Below, in pieces: positions 29,193 to 40,073 of a stretch of DNA of 64,000 nucleotides. The notes under the pieces were generated by a model. That model saw nothing but the letters and a program-made list of their open reading frames with translations, did not search any database and was not told the DNA's origin. Made by a program: the position numbers and the translations under genes. The stretch covers positions 2,666,001-2,730,000 of the forward strand of contig CM065651.1 in assembly GCA_033220425.1 (NCBI GenBank), given 5' to 3'. Source of the DNA: Lepraria neglecta (Eukaryota; Ascomycota; Lecanoromycetes; Lecanorales; Stereocaulaceae). Position 1 is the stretch's first letter, and every line of letters starts with the position of its first letter.

Positions 29193-31552
29193 ATGGCAGC
29201 CTCGAACGGAGGCGCCAATCAACATGGTCTGCATCTGGTCAACCGGCTCAACGAGAGCCGGAGTCCGTACGTAAGTCCTCAGTGTCGCGCGCAGAGGCCG
29301 CCGAAGAGGATAATTAGACTGACACAGGTTTTGAATAGGTTCGAGGACATAAAGACAATCCGGTAGCATGGCAAATGTGGGGTCCAGAATCATTAGGATT
29401 GGCTAAGAAGCACAACCGGCTACTGTTCATGAGCATTGGATATGCGGCTTGCCATTGTACATCTTGCTTTTGATCACTTGCTGAATCGTTCTGTTTAGGG
29501 CTTGAGGGCTCTACTAATCCTCTGCTAGGGTGCCATGTTATGGAACGAGAATCCTTTAGCTCTCCAGAAGTCGCTCAGCTCCTCAATGACTACTTCATCC
29601 CTATCAAAATCGACCGTGAAGAACGTCCCGACGTGGATGCCATCTACATGAACTACGTACAAGCTACTACTGGCTCTGGAGGGTGGCCGTTGAATGTCTT
29701 CGTGACGCCCAACCTCGAACCTGTCTTTGGAGGAACATACTGGCCAGGTCCAAACAACTCAATGACTGCGGTGGGCACAGCGGTGGCCGAGACGGTGGGC
29801 TTCCTCGATATTCTACAAAAAATGAAAAATGTATGGACAACGCAAGAGGCACGATGTCGAGAAAGTGCACAAGAAATTACGAGACAGCTGCGAGATTTTG
29901 CAGAAGAAGGCGTGCATAGTCACGGTCACCAGCTGGGCGAGAAGGGCGAAGGAGAAGGACTGGAGATCGAACTGCTAGAAGAAGCATATCAGCACTATGC
30001 GAGGAAGTACGACAAAGTCAATGGAGGTTTCTCGATTGCGCCCAAATTTCCAACCCCGGTCAACCTAGGATTTCTGTTAAGGCTAGGGCAGTGGCCGCAG
30101 GCTGTGAGAGATGTTGTGGGTGAGGAAGAAAGTGCTAAAGCCGCGGCGATGGCTGTCAATACACTACGAAAGATGGCAAGAGGAGGCATAAGAGATCAGA
30201 TTGGTTACGGGTTCGCAAGATACTCAGTGACCCGAGACTGGAGTCTTCCACATTTTGAGAAGATGCTCTACGATCAGGGCCAGCTCTTGGATGCATATCT
30301 TGACGCTTTCCTGATGACTCGAGACCCAGAAATGATCGGTGCTGTCTACGATATTGCAAGCTACCTCACCAGCCCACCCATGGCTGCTCCGAATGGAGGC
30401 TTCTTCTGCGCCGAAGATGCGGACTCATATCCTTCGAAAAGTGACAATGAAAAGCGAGAAGGGGCGTACTACGTTTGGTCACTCAAACAGTTTAACGGTG
30501 TCCTTGGGGAGAGAGACGGTGACATTTGCGCTCGGTTCTACGGTGTCACAGCAGATGGCAACGTCGACAGTACGAACGATCCACATGATGAGTTCATCAG
30601 TCAAAATGTACTGAAGATTGCTTCAACACCCAGTGCCCTTGCCAAAAAGCTGGGCATATCAGAATCCACAATAACCGAGACACTTAAGGAGGGGCGGACG
30701 AAGCTCCGCAAGCACCGGGAATCCCTCCGCCCTCGCCCAGCTCTTGACGACAAAATCATCGTCTCATGGAACGGGCTCGCCATCAGTGCACTCTCCCGCA
30801 CTTATGCTGCTCTTAGAGCCACCGACGCCTCAAAAGCCTCTGAATGTCTGAATGCCGCCATCTCCGCCGTTGCCTTCATCAAAAAGGAACTCTGGGATCC
30901 CGACACCAAGACGCTGTATCGAGTCTTCCGGGAAGGTCGTGGTGCTACCACAGGCCTCTGTGACGACTACGCCTTCCTAATCCACGGCCTCATCGACCTC
31001 TACGAAGCCACTTTCGACGACGCATATCTTGAATTTGCGGATACTTTGCAAAAACGCCAAAACGAACTCTTCACGTCGTCTGACAGTCCGGGTTATTATA
31101 CAACCCCGTCTCCACATCCACCAGACCTGCTGATGCGACTGAAAAGTGGTATGGATGCTGCCGAACCTTCCTCTAATAACATCAGCGCTCGGAACCTTTA
31201 CCGGCTGAGCAGTATGCTTGATGACGCCTCTTATTTCAAACTAGCGGGAGTGACTATACAGGCTTTCGAAGCAGAGATCGAGCAGTTCCCTCATACCTTC
31301 CTCGGCATGCTCGGGAGTGTCGTTATGGGGCGATTGGGTCTGAAGGGTGTTATCCTTACTGGGAACAGTGATGACATATTAAAGCAACTGAGGCAGCAGG
31401 TGGCACCAAATCGGACCATAGTTGCTCTTGGAGGCGGGAAGGGGCAATGGTTGAAGCAGCGGAACACGCTTTTGAAGGAGATGAATACGGAGAAGGACGA
31501 CGTAATGGTCTGCGAGGGTGGAGCTTGCAGAGAAGGTGTGGAGTTCCTGTAA
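29193..31552 (+). CDS. SPATA20/YyaL-type DUF255 thioredoxin-like protein (739 aa)
   Basis: Exons are 29193-29270, 29339-29456 and 29529-31552; they total 740 codons including stop. Exon 1-2 give HLVNRLNESRSPY and GHKDNPVAWQMWGPESLG; exon 3 continues the thioredoxin-like fold. The active-site motif ACHWCHVMERESF has its CxxC pair split by intron 2, within the codon for Trp. Then follow IKIDREERPDVDAIYM, TGSGGWPLNVFVTPNLEPVF and GGTYWP, all typical of DUF255. The remaining 500 residues form the family's alpha/alpha barrel (FSIAPKFPTPVNLGFLLR, RYSVTRDWSLPHFEKMLYDQ, LDDKIIVSWNGLAISALSR). Known members are widespread; their biochemical role is unsettled. No damage seen. Confidence 0.93.
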
Positions 31553-31818
31553 GATGGGTGGTGCAAATTGGGCGCATTGGATGAATATAGGGTTCAGGTC
31601 ATGTCGATATGGGACTAATGATTGACGATGATGAGAATCAGGCACACTTGGATCAGGATATGGCGGCAAATTGTAGGAACTCTACCTAATGCAAGAACCA
31701 AGACCACAACCTCCCCAACTCACAATCCCCATCATCTCTATCTCCAATCTCCAACCCCCTCCCCTCCCTCCCCATCACCTCGGAAAATCCAATAGTCTGC
31801 ACTGGTTACACCTCCGTC

Positions 31819-32110
31819 GTAGTGGCCAAACTCGTAGACCTCGGCGCGCGCACCCTCGTCCTTTTATGAAGCACCTGAGTTGTCCAAAGACTACCAAAAC
31901 GCGATGCTACATTCGTCGCGGCGGTGAACGTCTGCGTCATACCGGGGTCGATGGCGAGGGTGGAGGAGGGTCTGATGATTATTGTGGCGGGTAGGGTTAT
32001 ATATACCCATTGTTGGAGGCAGCGGGGCCGGGTCGGGGAGGGGACTGGTATTTTACTATGGTGAGGAAGATGAAGAGGGGGCTTCGTAGTGAGATGATCG
32101 TAGGTGTGAG
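31819..32110 (-). pseudogene. Inverted, degraded copy of a small Thr-rich protein
   Basis: The minus strand contains TIIIRPSSTLAIDPGMTQTF, TAATNVASRF and a segment ending TTTEV. The plus-strand gene at 32958 reads TTIIRSTPIVVMQSGMTEAL, PATTF and a segment ending GGTTEV. The spacing and the IIR, GMT, A-TT and TTEV blocks agree. The start region is shifted out of frame, so I treat it as a relic. It faces away from its relative. Confidence 0.4.
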
Positions 32111-32957
32111 GTGCGTTGTTTGTAGTTGAGCGATATTAGAGTGAGTTGGGTTGAATTGAATTTGGAATGCGCGCTTTATTTCAAAGGTGGGATGAGCTGT
32201 TACTTTAGAGGAAAAGGGTGTGATGGCAGTGTCGAGAGTAGGCGTTTTGCAAGTTGACAAACGAAGGAGATCCGCGGGTTCTGTTTAAATGTCTCGGAGG
32301 CACAAAGGTAGCCTTTTGTTGCAATAGGAAGCTGAACGCTGGTTTCTTCTCTCCAAAGGGGGTTTTATCTGCCTGCTTTCCCCCGCGTTCTTTAGACTTT
32401 TGAGAGCATAAAGAATGCTGCTGCTGTTATTTTGGTTCTTCTCCAATAGGTCTCTTGTTGATAGAATACAAACCAGGAGGGGGTACAGGGGTTCGTTAAA
32501 ATCATCGTTTTAAAATCGATATAAGAGCGTTTATTGATTAATGTAGGCAAGGATATGAAAAGCTTCAGGCGCGTTTAGATCAGAATATGGCGGCAATTTG
32601 TACGAATTCTTATTCACATCAACCCTACTTGCAATAGAAGAGGACTTCCTTTCCTAATTTTATAGATACCTGATTCGTACAGTTTCTTATGAAGAGGGCA
32701 ACGAGGAGGAACAACGATAGAGGATAATTTGTGCCCGAAGACGCTCTCGGGAAACGAGAGGGAAAAAAAGCGAAGACGAGCAAACTAGAGGATAAGGAAG
32801 CAAGCATTCGTTCTTGCTATGCAGCAAAAGCCTAGCTTTATGCCTCCGAAACATTTAAATTGAACCCACTGACCTCTCAAATTAAAAATCCCTAATATCT
32901 CCAAGCAAGCAATTCGATTTTATCAGACCCCAACCGCACAGCGACAAGGCATGCACA
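32111..32957. other. Intergenic with a short dispersed direct repeat
   Basis: GATCAGAATATGGCGGCAAT at 32579-32598 nearly repeats GATCAGGATATGGCGGCAAA at about 31651-31670, so a segment was copied on both sides of the degraded inverted gene. No other feature is supported. Confidence 0.4.
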
Positions 32958-33310
32958 ATGCATCTCCCCACCATCTTCCTCCCCCTCATCCCCCTCTTCT
33001 CCCCCTTCATCCACGCCAGCCCACTCCCATCCCAATCTACTCCACTCACGATAATAATGCAAGCCACCACAATAATCAGATCCACACCCATAGTTGTCAT
33101 GCAATCGGGTATGACAGAGGCTTTGCCTGCAACTACTTTTATCGGCGAGTCGACAACCAAGTTGCGAGGACGTATGTGCAGACGCCTTTTACTACCACGG
33201 TTGGGGGTACGACGGAGGTGCTTCCGATGAGTACGATGTTTTGCCTGGTTAGGAGGCGTCCGCTAGTTTTAGGAGTGAGTTGGGCGATGGCGAGGTTGTT
33301 GTATGAGTAA
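32958..33310 (+). CDS. Small secreted Thr-rich protein, uncertain reading frame
   Basis: A clear signal peptide (MHLPTIFLPLIPLFSPFIHA, then SPLPSQST) is followed by TIIMQATTIIRSTPIVVMQS and GMTEALPATTFIGES. The open frame then turns basic (LRGRMCRR) until a stop at 33230. In another frame the sequence continues the Thr-rich style (YVQTPFTTTVGGTTEVLP) to about 33300, as the inverted relative suggests. A one-base indel or a short unseen intron near 33165-33175 would join them. Unknown family; possibly a cell-wall or secreted protein. Confidence 0.35.
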
Positions 33311-33375
33311 GGTAGTATCTTAGCAATTGTCATTGAATAGTGGTGGAACCACTACCAAAAGCGCCCGATTTTTTA

Positions 33376-34510
33376 TCATAGCGTATCATTAAATCCCATA
33401 CTGTTATAACCTTTTCCCCTATACTCAGTACACCCATAAGCCCAATAAACTTCCAACCCGCTCTCCGTCACAAACTCAACCTCAACCCCCCACCCAACAA
33501 AGAAAATCCACCCCTCCCTAACCTCAATCTCCCTCCACCTAGCGCTCATCTTCCCCTCTCCCCTCGTAACAAACAGCACACTCGGCCCCTCAATACTTCC
33601 CAAAACCTCCTTCACCCCCTCCCCCAATTCAACCTTCAGCATATTGAACTCGCTCACAGGCGGCGCATACTCAACCGTCTTTCCATTCTTCCCTCTCGAG
33701 CTGACTTTCGAGGGAAGGAGCACTTCATCGGCGTTGTGTGGGGAGAAAGGGAGGGAGCTAGACATACAACAGCGCAGCTAAATTCCCTGGATCCTCAATT
33801 GTGTATTGCTCCTGCAGTCTCGGTAGTAATTCGAGGATATACCCCTACCTCCCATACTTCTCCCTTGAAATCTTCTGCAGTTCCTGCTGGCACTCTTTGA
33901 TAGTCTCATCACTCGACTTCAAAATCGTCTGCACCACGTTTCTCAATGTCTCATTATTGAAATGCGTATTCTTGTTGGGTAATTTTTTTTGCAAGGGTGG
34001 TAATACCTCGAAAAGCGCCTGAATCTTCCTCGTAGCCTTCCACTCCGCAAACACCTCAAACGGCCCCAACGCAATCGCCATCTCAGGTTTATGATTATCA
34101 TCAGTAAACTGTTCCAAATTCTGCTTATGCAGTCTGGCCGCGAGATCTTTATCCGGATGGATTTGCAGCGGTAGTGCTTTTGCGATCGAGAGTATTTTGG
34201 GTAGGAAGGCGACTACGCCGCCGAATTTCTCTATGCAGTTTTTACCGGAGTTTTTTTTCTTGTTGTCATCGACTATTTTGTGGAGTTCGATGCCGGTTTT
34301 GAGCGATTTGGCGGGGAGTACGGGGTAGTCGCCCATCCACATTTCGGCGTATTCTTTTTTGTCTCAGATTTTGAAGGATGTGTTTGGGGTTTTCGAGCAT
34401 AATGTGGCAGCTAGGGAGTCGGTGCCACGGCGGCCCTAGGGGTAGTTCTGATCGCTGTCAGTGACTTGGGAGCTGTGGATTCGCTTGGAAGACGATCGTT
34501 GCAGGAGCAT
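33376..34510 (-). pseudogene. Mannose-6-phosphate isomerase (type I), broken with internal deletion
   Basis: PMI interconverts fructose-6-P and mannose-6-P for glycan synthesis. Family text is clear: GRRGTDSLAATLCSKTPNTS, EYAEMWMGDYPVLPAKSLKT, FLPKILSIAKALPLQIHPDK, HKPEMAIALGPFEVFAEW, LLPRLQEQYTIEDPGNLAAL, then FSPHNADEVLLPSK, PPVSEFNMLKVELGEG and EGWIFFVG. Defects: TAG replaces the Trp before GRRG (about 34433-34438); TGA replaces Arg after FKI (about 34365); TAG follows EKYGR; and between NLAALLYV and FSPHNADE about 55-60 residues are missing, the part that should hold the zinc-ligand His (IHAYLSGD region) and the active-site Arg. It cannot be functional. A working copy must exist elsewhere. 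Confidence 0.85.
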
Positions 34511-34656
34511 TCGAGCTGGAATACTGAGGGAGCCATGGTGGAAACAAAGATTGAAGTAGAAGATTGGCGAATTGCAGGAATGCCTCAGCGTGTGTAGTTT
34601 GACAAAGCTGTTGAAGTTGCAGATCGCTTTCAACGGTTTTGGTGTTTACATTTTGC

Positions 34657-36374
34657 CTATGTCGTCACAAATTTTGAGCTTTCGGATCCATCGTCATTGT
34701 TAGCCGCGACGTGCAGAAGTACGACATCAGAAGATTGACCAATTAAATGCGCGTCAAACATTTTGCTGAGTGATGGAGACAAAATCCAATCGGTTACTCG
34801 CATGAGGGTATATAGTATTGAAGAGCCAATGCCAACCTCTATCTGGAAATTTTTGGCGCAAGAAAAACGTGCGGAATGTTGTCCCTCACCCGTCGTCGCC
34901 TTCCCTTTTTGACTCGCGAAAATAGATGCCACTGGACCAATGCGAAGAGGCCTGTTCTGACGGAAAACATCCTCAACCATTACTGCTCTGTAGTGCATGA
35001 CCCGAGATTTATAACCGTGAAAATGCCTCCAGGTTAGACGAGACCGTCTTTGAGTTTCTATAGGTGGGTTTATGATCCCTTTGATCACTAGCTTCTGCAG
35101 TCGGGCCTCGCCCCAAAAGGTCAGGGGTCCAAACTTCTCAATAAAAGGTTGCGTCTTTCTGGTCGTTAGTGTTGTCAACCACATGTCCTGGAAAGAAGAC
35201 TGCTTACCATGACCCCCTCTGGATCGGTCAGCATCCAATCTGAAAAGTCCATTGTCAAATTCTCCAGAGCAGGAAAGCTCAGGCGGTCGAATCTGTCTTC
35301 AGAGAACATGTAGTATGTCCAGCTGCGCCATAGAGCGTCACAGTCTGCTGGAGTTGCAGGCCGATTAGCACGCCGAGTGGTACCCACATTGAAGCTGCTC
35401 AGATGATTCGCATCAGGCCCAAATTTGAAAAGAACCGTACGCAGCATCATCAGTCTGCCGTGGGGTGCGCGACGTAGGCCAAAAATGGGATCTACCCGGC
35501 ATTAGAAACTCTCGTAGTAATTCACAGAGCGCTGTTGGTAGTATAGATAACATACCCGAGTACTGTATGGTGGCCAAGGCATTGCTTTTGAAGTCGGTCA
35601 CGGTTACTTCGTTGCTGAATCTGAATCTATTAAGTCCATGTAAAACTGGTAGCGATTCAACGTAGATTGTGCGGCAGGTTCGCAAGATGCGGGCATCGAC
35701 CCCGGGAATAGGTTTACGTTGACCTAGCATGATCGTTTTCTGTGCAATATTGCGGAGTCAGTTCTTCCACCCCATCATAATACCGAACATGGACAAAAGG
35801 TTCCTAAGAGACGTAACTTGTAACCCAGATGCTGTTGTGGGTCGACAATCATTCGCGAAGCCACCAAGAGGTTCCTGTAGATCATGAGTCTGATCTCGGT
35901 TGGGCATTTCGTAAAGAGAGGACAGTCCCGGACCGCGATAGGCAAGTTTTGGGATGCTTGAGCATTTTCGCTTTCGCTGGTGTTGTCAGATGGGGCTGCG
36001 CGGGGTGAATGTCCACGTTCAGAGAGATCGTCCCCAAGTTCACTGGGGCTGTCTGATGAGGCGCAATCTCCAGGCACGGTCGAGTCTTCGTCGATTCTAC
36101 TCGTGATATCGGACGTCTGGAGGCTATCAGCTACCGAATGTGCCCAGGTACGGGAAACTTACCTCTGAAGAGGCGGCCTGCTCAGGCAATAATGTCTCCG
36201 AACCAGACCCAGCTTCAGCATTTGGTCCAAGGTCTTCCTGGTCGTTTTGGCTAGTAGCCTTGGTGGTTCGTGAGGGCCAAAAGCTATTGCGGGGCGTCCA
36301 AGACTGAAGCTGAAGGTGAAAACCCCACCGACGCTAAAAGAGAATACGAAATGCGTGGACATGTTGGCTCTCAT
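34657..36374 (-). CDS. 2EXR/DUF7730-like protein, tandem paralog A
   Basis: Exons read, in order: MSTHFVFSFSVGGVFTFSFS; SETLLPEQAASSE joined at GTAAGT to TSDITSRIDEDSTVPGDC; DCPLFTKCPTEIRLMIYRNL (the domain signature, related to LPxEIRxxIY); GVDARILRTCRTIYVESLPV with LHGLNRFRFSNE; RFDRLSFPALENLTMDFSDW; and a last exon with LQKLVIKGIINPP. The function of the domain is unknown; such proteins are expanded in filamentous ascomycetes. Between FSLGRPAIAF and the Ser/Glu-rich linker the frame appears to slip by one base near 36290, so even this best-preserved copy may be damaged. Exon limits are approximate. Confidence 0.55.
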
Positions 36375-37049
36375 TTATGGTTGAAGATCCGACTGGTCAG
36401 TTGAGACTGAGGGCAAGAGCCGAAAGCACACGAGGATGTAGGAAAATCGCCCTGAACGATGTTGTTCCGATGGGGAAAGAACTAGAAAGCATGCGTTGAT
36501 GAAAGGAAGATCGTATTGTAGAAGTGAGGTGTCGATGGAAGTATTGAGAAGAAAGTGAAAGAAGATAAGGTGTCAAGCCATATAAGCGCGGCCGCTGAAC
36601 CTGGGCTGCCGAGAGAAAGTGAAGGCAAACGATGGGTTTGGAACTGACCTGTGATGAATTTCTTGGTACGGAGCCGATGTGCCTGGCTGCCCTATGACAT
36701 CTTAGCCCAAAGTCGCTCAACTCTGATGTTCTGATACAAGAAATAGGCCATCTTACTTTATTCAAGAGATTTTATACCACCTCCTATAACTTGCACTCCG
36801 AGCACTGAAATCCCATGTTTGCGAACGATTTCCTCTACAGACAATGTCTAACAGACTATGCATGAAAGGATCTCGATCAATACAACTGCATTTCTCCATC
36901 GTAAGCCGACCTCCTTCGGTATCCGGACACCTTTGCACACTTATCATGCCTTTGAATTCCGCGACTTCTTCTGCTTGATCGTTTCAAGGCTCACAACAAT
37001 GCTAGCCACTTTCGATCTCGCATATTTTGTAGCACAATCTCATTCATAG

Positions 37050-38056
37050 TACGAATGAAACCGTGTCCCTGGACTGATCATAAGAAAGCCGTCCATGAGT
37101 TTATCCAGAGTAGGTTCATGTTTCACTCCTCTGATAGTGAGATCCCTAAGGTTAGGAGATTCTTAGAATTTCCTGAGAAATGGTTTTGCCTATTCAAAAT
37201 TTCAGAGATCTTGATTAAGCAGGGTCTGGGTCTCGGGTCAATACCATAAGAGGATTGCTCTCCGTCAGATCCCAATCCACCAGATCCAGGGTCAGTGTTT
37301 CGAGAGCTGGGAACGCCGGGCGGTCCACCGAAGCATTTTGGATGTCAGAGAACACCGTACGGGACCACTTTTGCCAACAATCCTCCCTATCTCTTTGGTT
37401 TGGCTCTGCTTAGGAGCCACCGAAATTTGGCCAGAAACCCGTGTTGAGGTCAAGATATATCGGTCGGAGCAGCGTCAGTCTACCATAAAGGCCTTTTTGG
37501 AAGTTGAAGGCTATCAACAGTCAGCTCTCAGTGGTAAAATAAGTTAGGATAGGTGATCCACTCACTCTAGTCCGATAGTCTGTCCCATGCTGATTTGGCT
37601 AGGTTCGCAGAAGGAGAATTCATTGGCCCCGTACAATACTGGCAGCGTCTCCTGGTAGACTAGTTGACAAGTCTGCATGATCGCGGATTCTAGATCAAGA
37701 CTAGGATCATCAGTATCCTTAAACATTGTCTTGTAGCCAGTCATCTGGTGCACCCGGGTAATGGGCTCCGGACACACCATTAGACTCCGATAGATCATTA
37801 GTCTAATCTCAGGAGGCAATCTAGTGAGGAGGGGGCAGTTAGCCTGTATGGATGCAAGGCTTAGAGGAGACTTCGGTTCTGAGGAGTCTATCTGTTGTTC
37901 TTCGACTTGGCTTGGAGATGGGTTTGTTGGGGGCTCGAGACTTGGCGTGGCAGCTGGCTTGACCGCTGGGATTCCAATGCAAAAGCCGACATTGAAGTAG
38001 CTGCCAACTCCGAATGTAAAAGAGAAGTGTGAAGGCATAATGGGCTCTTCAGCCAA
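37050..38056 (-). pseudogene. 2EXR/DUF7730-like protein, tandem paralog B
   Basis: Exon 1 (38056-37562) is open: MPSHFSFTFGVGSYFNVGF, then LLTRLPPEIRLMIYRSLMV, MQTCQLVYQETLPVLYGANE and FSF. A donor GTGAGT follows TIGLE. The next part has RLTLLRPIYLDLNTGFWP, then a TAA codon, then WSRTVFSDIQNASVDRPAFP and ALETLTLDLVDWDLTE, which matches paralogs A and C. A final segment similar to LxxLTIRGV lies near 37150. The in-frame TAA suggests a truncated product of about 200 residues if expressed. Confidence 0.55.
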
Positions 38057-38465
38057 GGTACCTGAGTTTGTGGTAAATAAGGGGAAGAAGCTACTGAAAG
38101 TCTTGTTCCATGTCTACTGCTAGAGGCAAAGGCTGACGGATGTTCAGAAGAGGATGCAGAAAACCTTGGAGGATGACGATGGAGCTCATAGAACACGAAT
38201 GATAGTGTTTTAAGATGGTGATGAGTGATACGAGGTATCACACGGGCAGCAATGGTGGTGGCTCCGACACTAGACTCAGTAACACAGAACGAGCTATTCG
38301 ATACTTTTATCAGGCAACATCGATTGAAGTAACTCTGTCTTAGGATAGTAGCGGTCATATCTCTTATGAAGCTTGCTCATAAAGATCAAATCCTACCTAC
38401 CAAGTGAATGAAGGTTGAGATTTGGACTCGCCTCTTGAGGCCGGCTTTGGGGACGGGAACTAACC

Positions 38466-39540
38466 GTGCCTCAGCTCCTGGCAAGTTCCCATGTATCAAG
38501 CACTCTTGTCTCAATCTACCACTTCGAAGACCTTGCCTGGCCCGAGAAAGCCCTTTCTAAACTTGTCGAGGGTAGGCCCGTGTTTGACTCCTTTGATCTT
38601 GAGATATCTGAGATTAGCATACTGTCGAAATTGCTGGAGAAAAGCTCTCGTCTACTCGGTTTGTCAGATCCACTGTCTAGAACAGAGTCTGGAGGACTTA
38701 CAAAGAGAAGCTCGTCCTCCGAGAGTTGCCAATCCGACAAGTCGAGAGTCAGCATTTCGAGAGCTGGGAATATTGGGCAATTGACAGGCTCGAATCTGGG
38801 GGTGGCGAATACCCATCGTGACCAATTTTGCCAACTGCATCTCTGTCCGCTTGTCCCGCTGATAACATCGGTGCCGGACCTCCAGCCACCATAAAGGGCT
38901 GCAAAGACCATGAGGACCCTGTGGTTTCAAGTTTCCGATGTATTGTGCGGAGCATTATCAACCTGCCGTAGGGCGCGAGCTTAAAGTGGAATTCTGGCAT
39001 TTATCAGCACGCAGTGGTTGTGGCCTGGTTGAAAATTTGGGAAAAGCATACCAGGATGGCAGTAATGGTAATAGGAAGGCATGGTCCAATCGAGTTTGTT
39101 CATTTAGGATTTGTTCATTAGGCCATGACGCTGAAAGCTGCCTATATCGGTGGGTGAATTGAATTGGAATTCGTTGACTCCATACAATATTGGTATGGTC
39201 TCCTCGTAGATTACGCGGCAGGTTTGCATGAAACCGGCATCTATACCATAGCATGGAAGATTTCCAGGCTTGGCCACAGTCTCATTGTAGCCGATCATTC
39301 TGTGTGGATGAGTGATGGACTCTCCAGACACCAAGAGATGTCGATAGATCATGTGTCTAATCTCAGGGGCAGTTTGGTGAAAAGAAGACATTTGAGCTGC
39401 TCAGACCGAATGAGCGAAGGAGCTTTCGTCTCTGTCGCAGTAGGCTCCACGTTTTGTGTCGGAGCTGGCTTAGGGATCCCGATACGAAAGCTGAAATCAA
39501 AGTAGCTTCCAGGTCCAAATGCGAAAGAGAATTGCAGGGG
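38466..39540 (-). pseudogene. 2EXR/DUF7730-like protein, tandem paralog C
   Basis: The N-terminus FSFAFGPGSYFDFSFRIGIP matches paralog B, but the start position reads ATC rather than ATG. One base is missing inside the domain: LLFTKLP in one frame, PEIRHMIYRHLLVSGESI in the next. MQTCRVIYEETIPILYGVNE then follows, and a further shift separates MLRTIHRKLETTGS from WSRWVFATPRFEPVNCPIFP and ALEMLTLDLSDWQLSE. At least two frameshifts plus start loss make this the most decayed of the three. Confidence 0.6.
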
Positions 39541-40073
39541 GATGACGGGTCTTCGGTCGAGTTTCCTATTGTTGATCCGTAATTAGAGTGTTAAGTAAGT
39601 GGCAGAGGGCGTAGAATGAACAATACATGGGAAATGGGTTGAGTTGTAGTAAAAGTTAAGAAGAATATATACGAGGACGTGGGTGGCGGTTTGGACCGAG
39701 GGGACGGTGAAAACCCACGCATAACAAGTTGCTCAGAGAGATTTAACTCTATCCATAATTGAAATTTACACAAGGCAGTATCAAAAGCCATAGTTCCGTC
39801 TATCGAAAGGTAAGAGAGGCCGGATTTTTGAATGTGTTTGTGCCAAGTTCATAAATGGCGCTTAAAAATATCAGCCTCGGTCAACAATGGTGCTGACGAG
39901 TCGAGCATCCATACATATCATCCTTCGTCCTCTTCATCTTGTTGCAATAACATTCTGTCAGCCTTAGCTGTTTGTTGCTTGATGATTGAAATGCTTCTTG
40001 TTGCTTAATGAGCAAGCATCCGTGCAAAAGGCACCTTTGATCCCGTTTCCCATTTTTGCCGCCAGCAATAGCG

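Noticed and set aside
28785-29366. 193-codon plus frame before the SPATA20-like gene
   Set aside because: It overlaps exon 1 of that gene in another frame and has no family signature.
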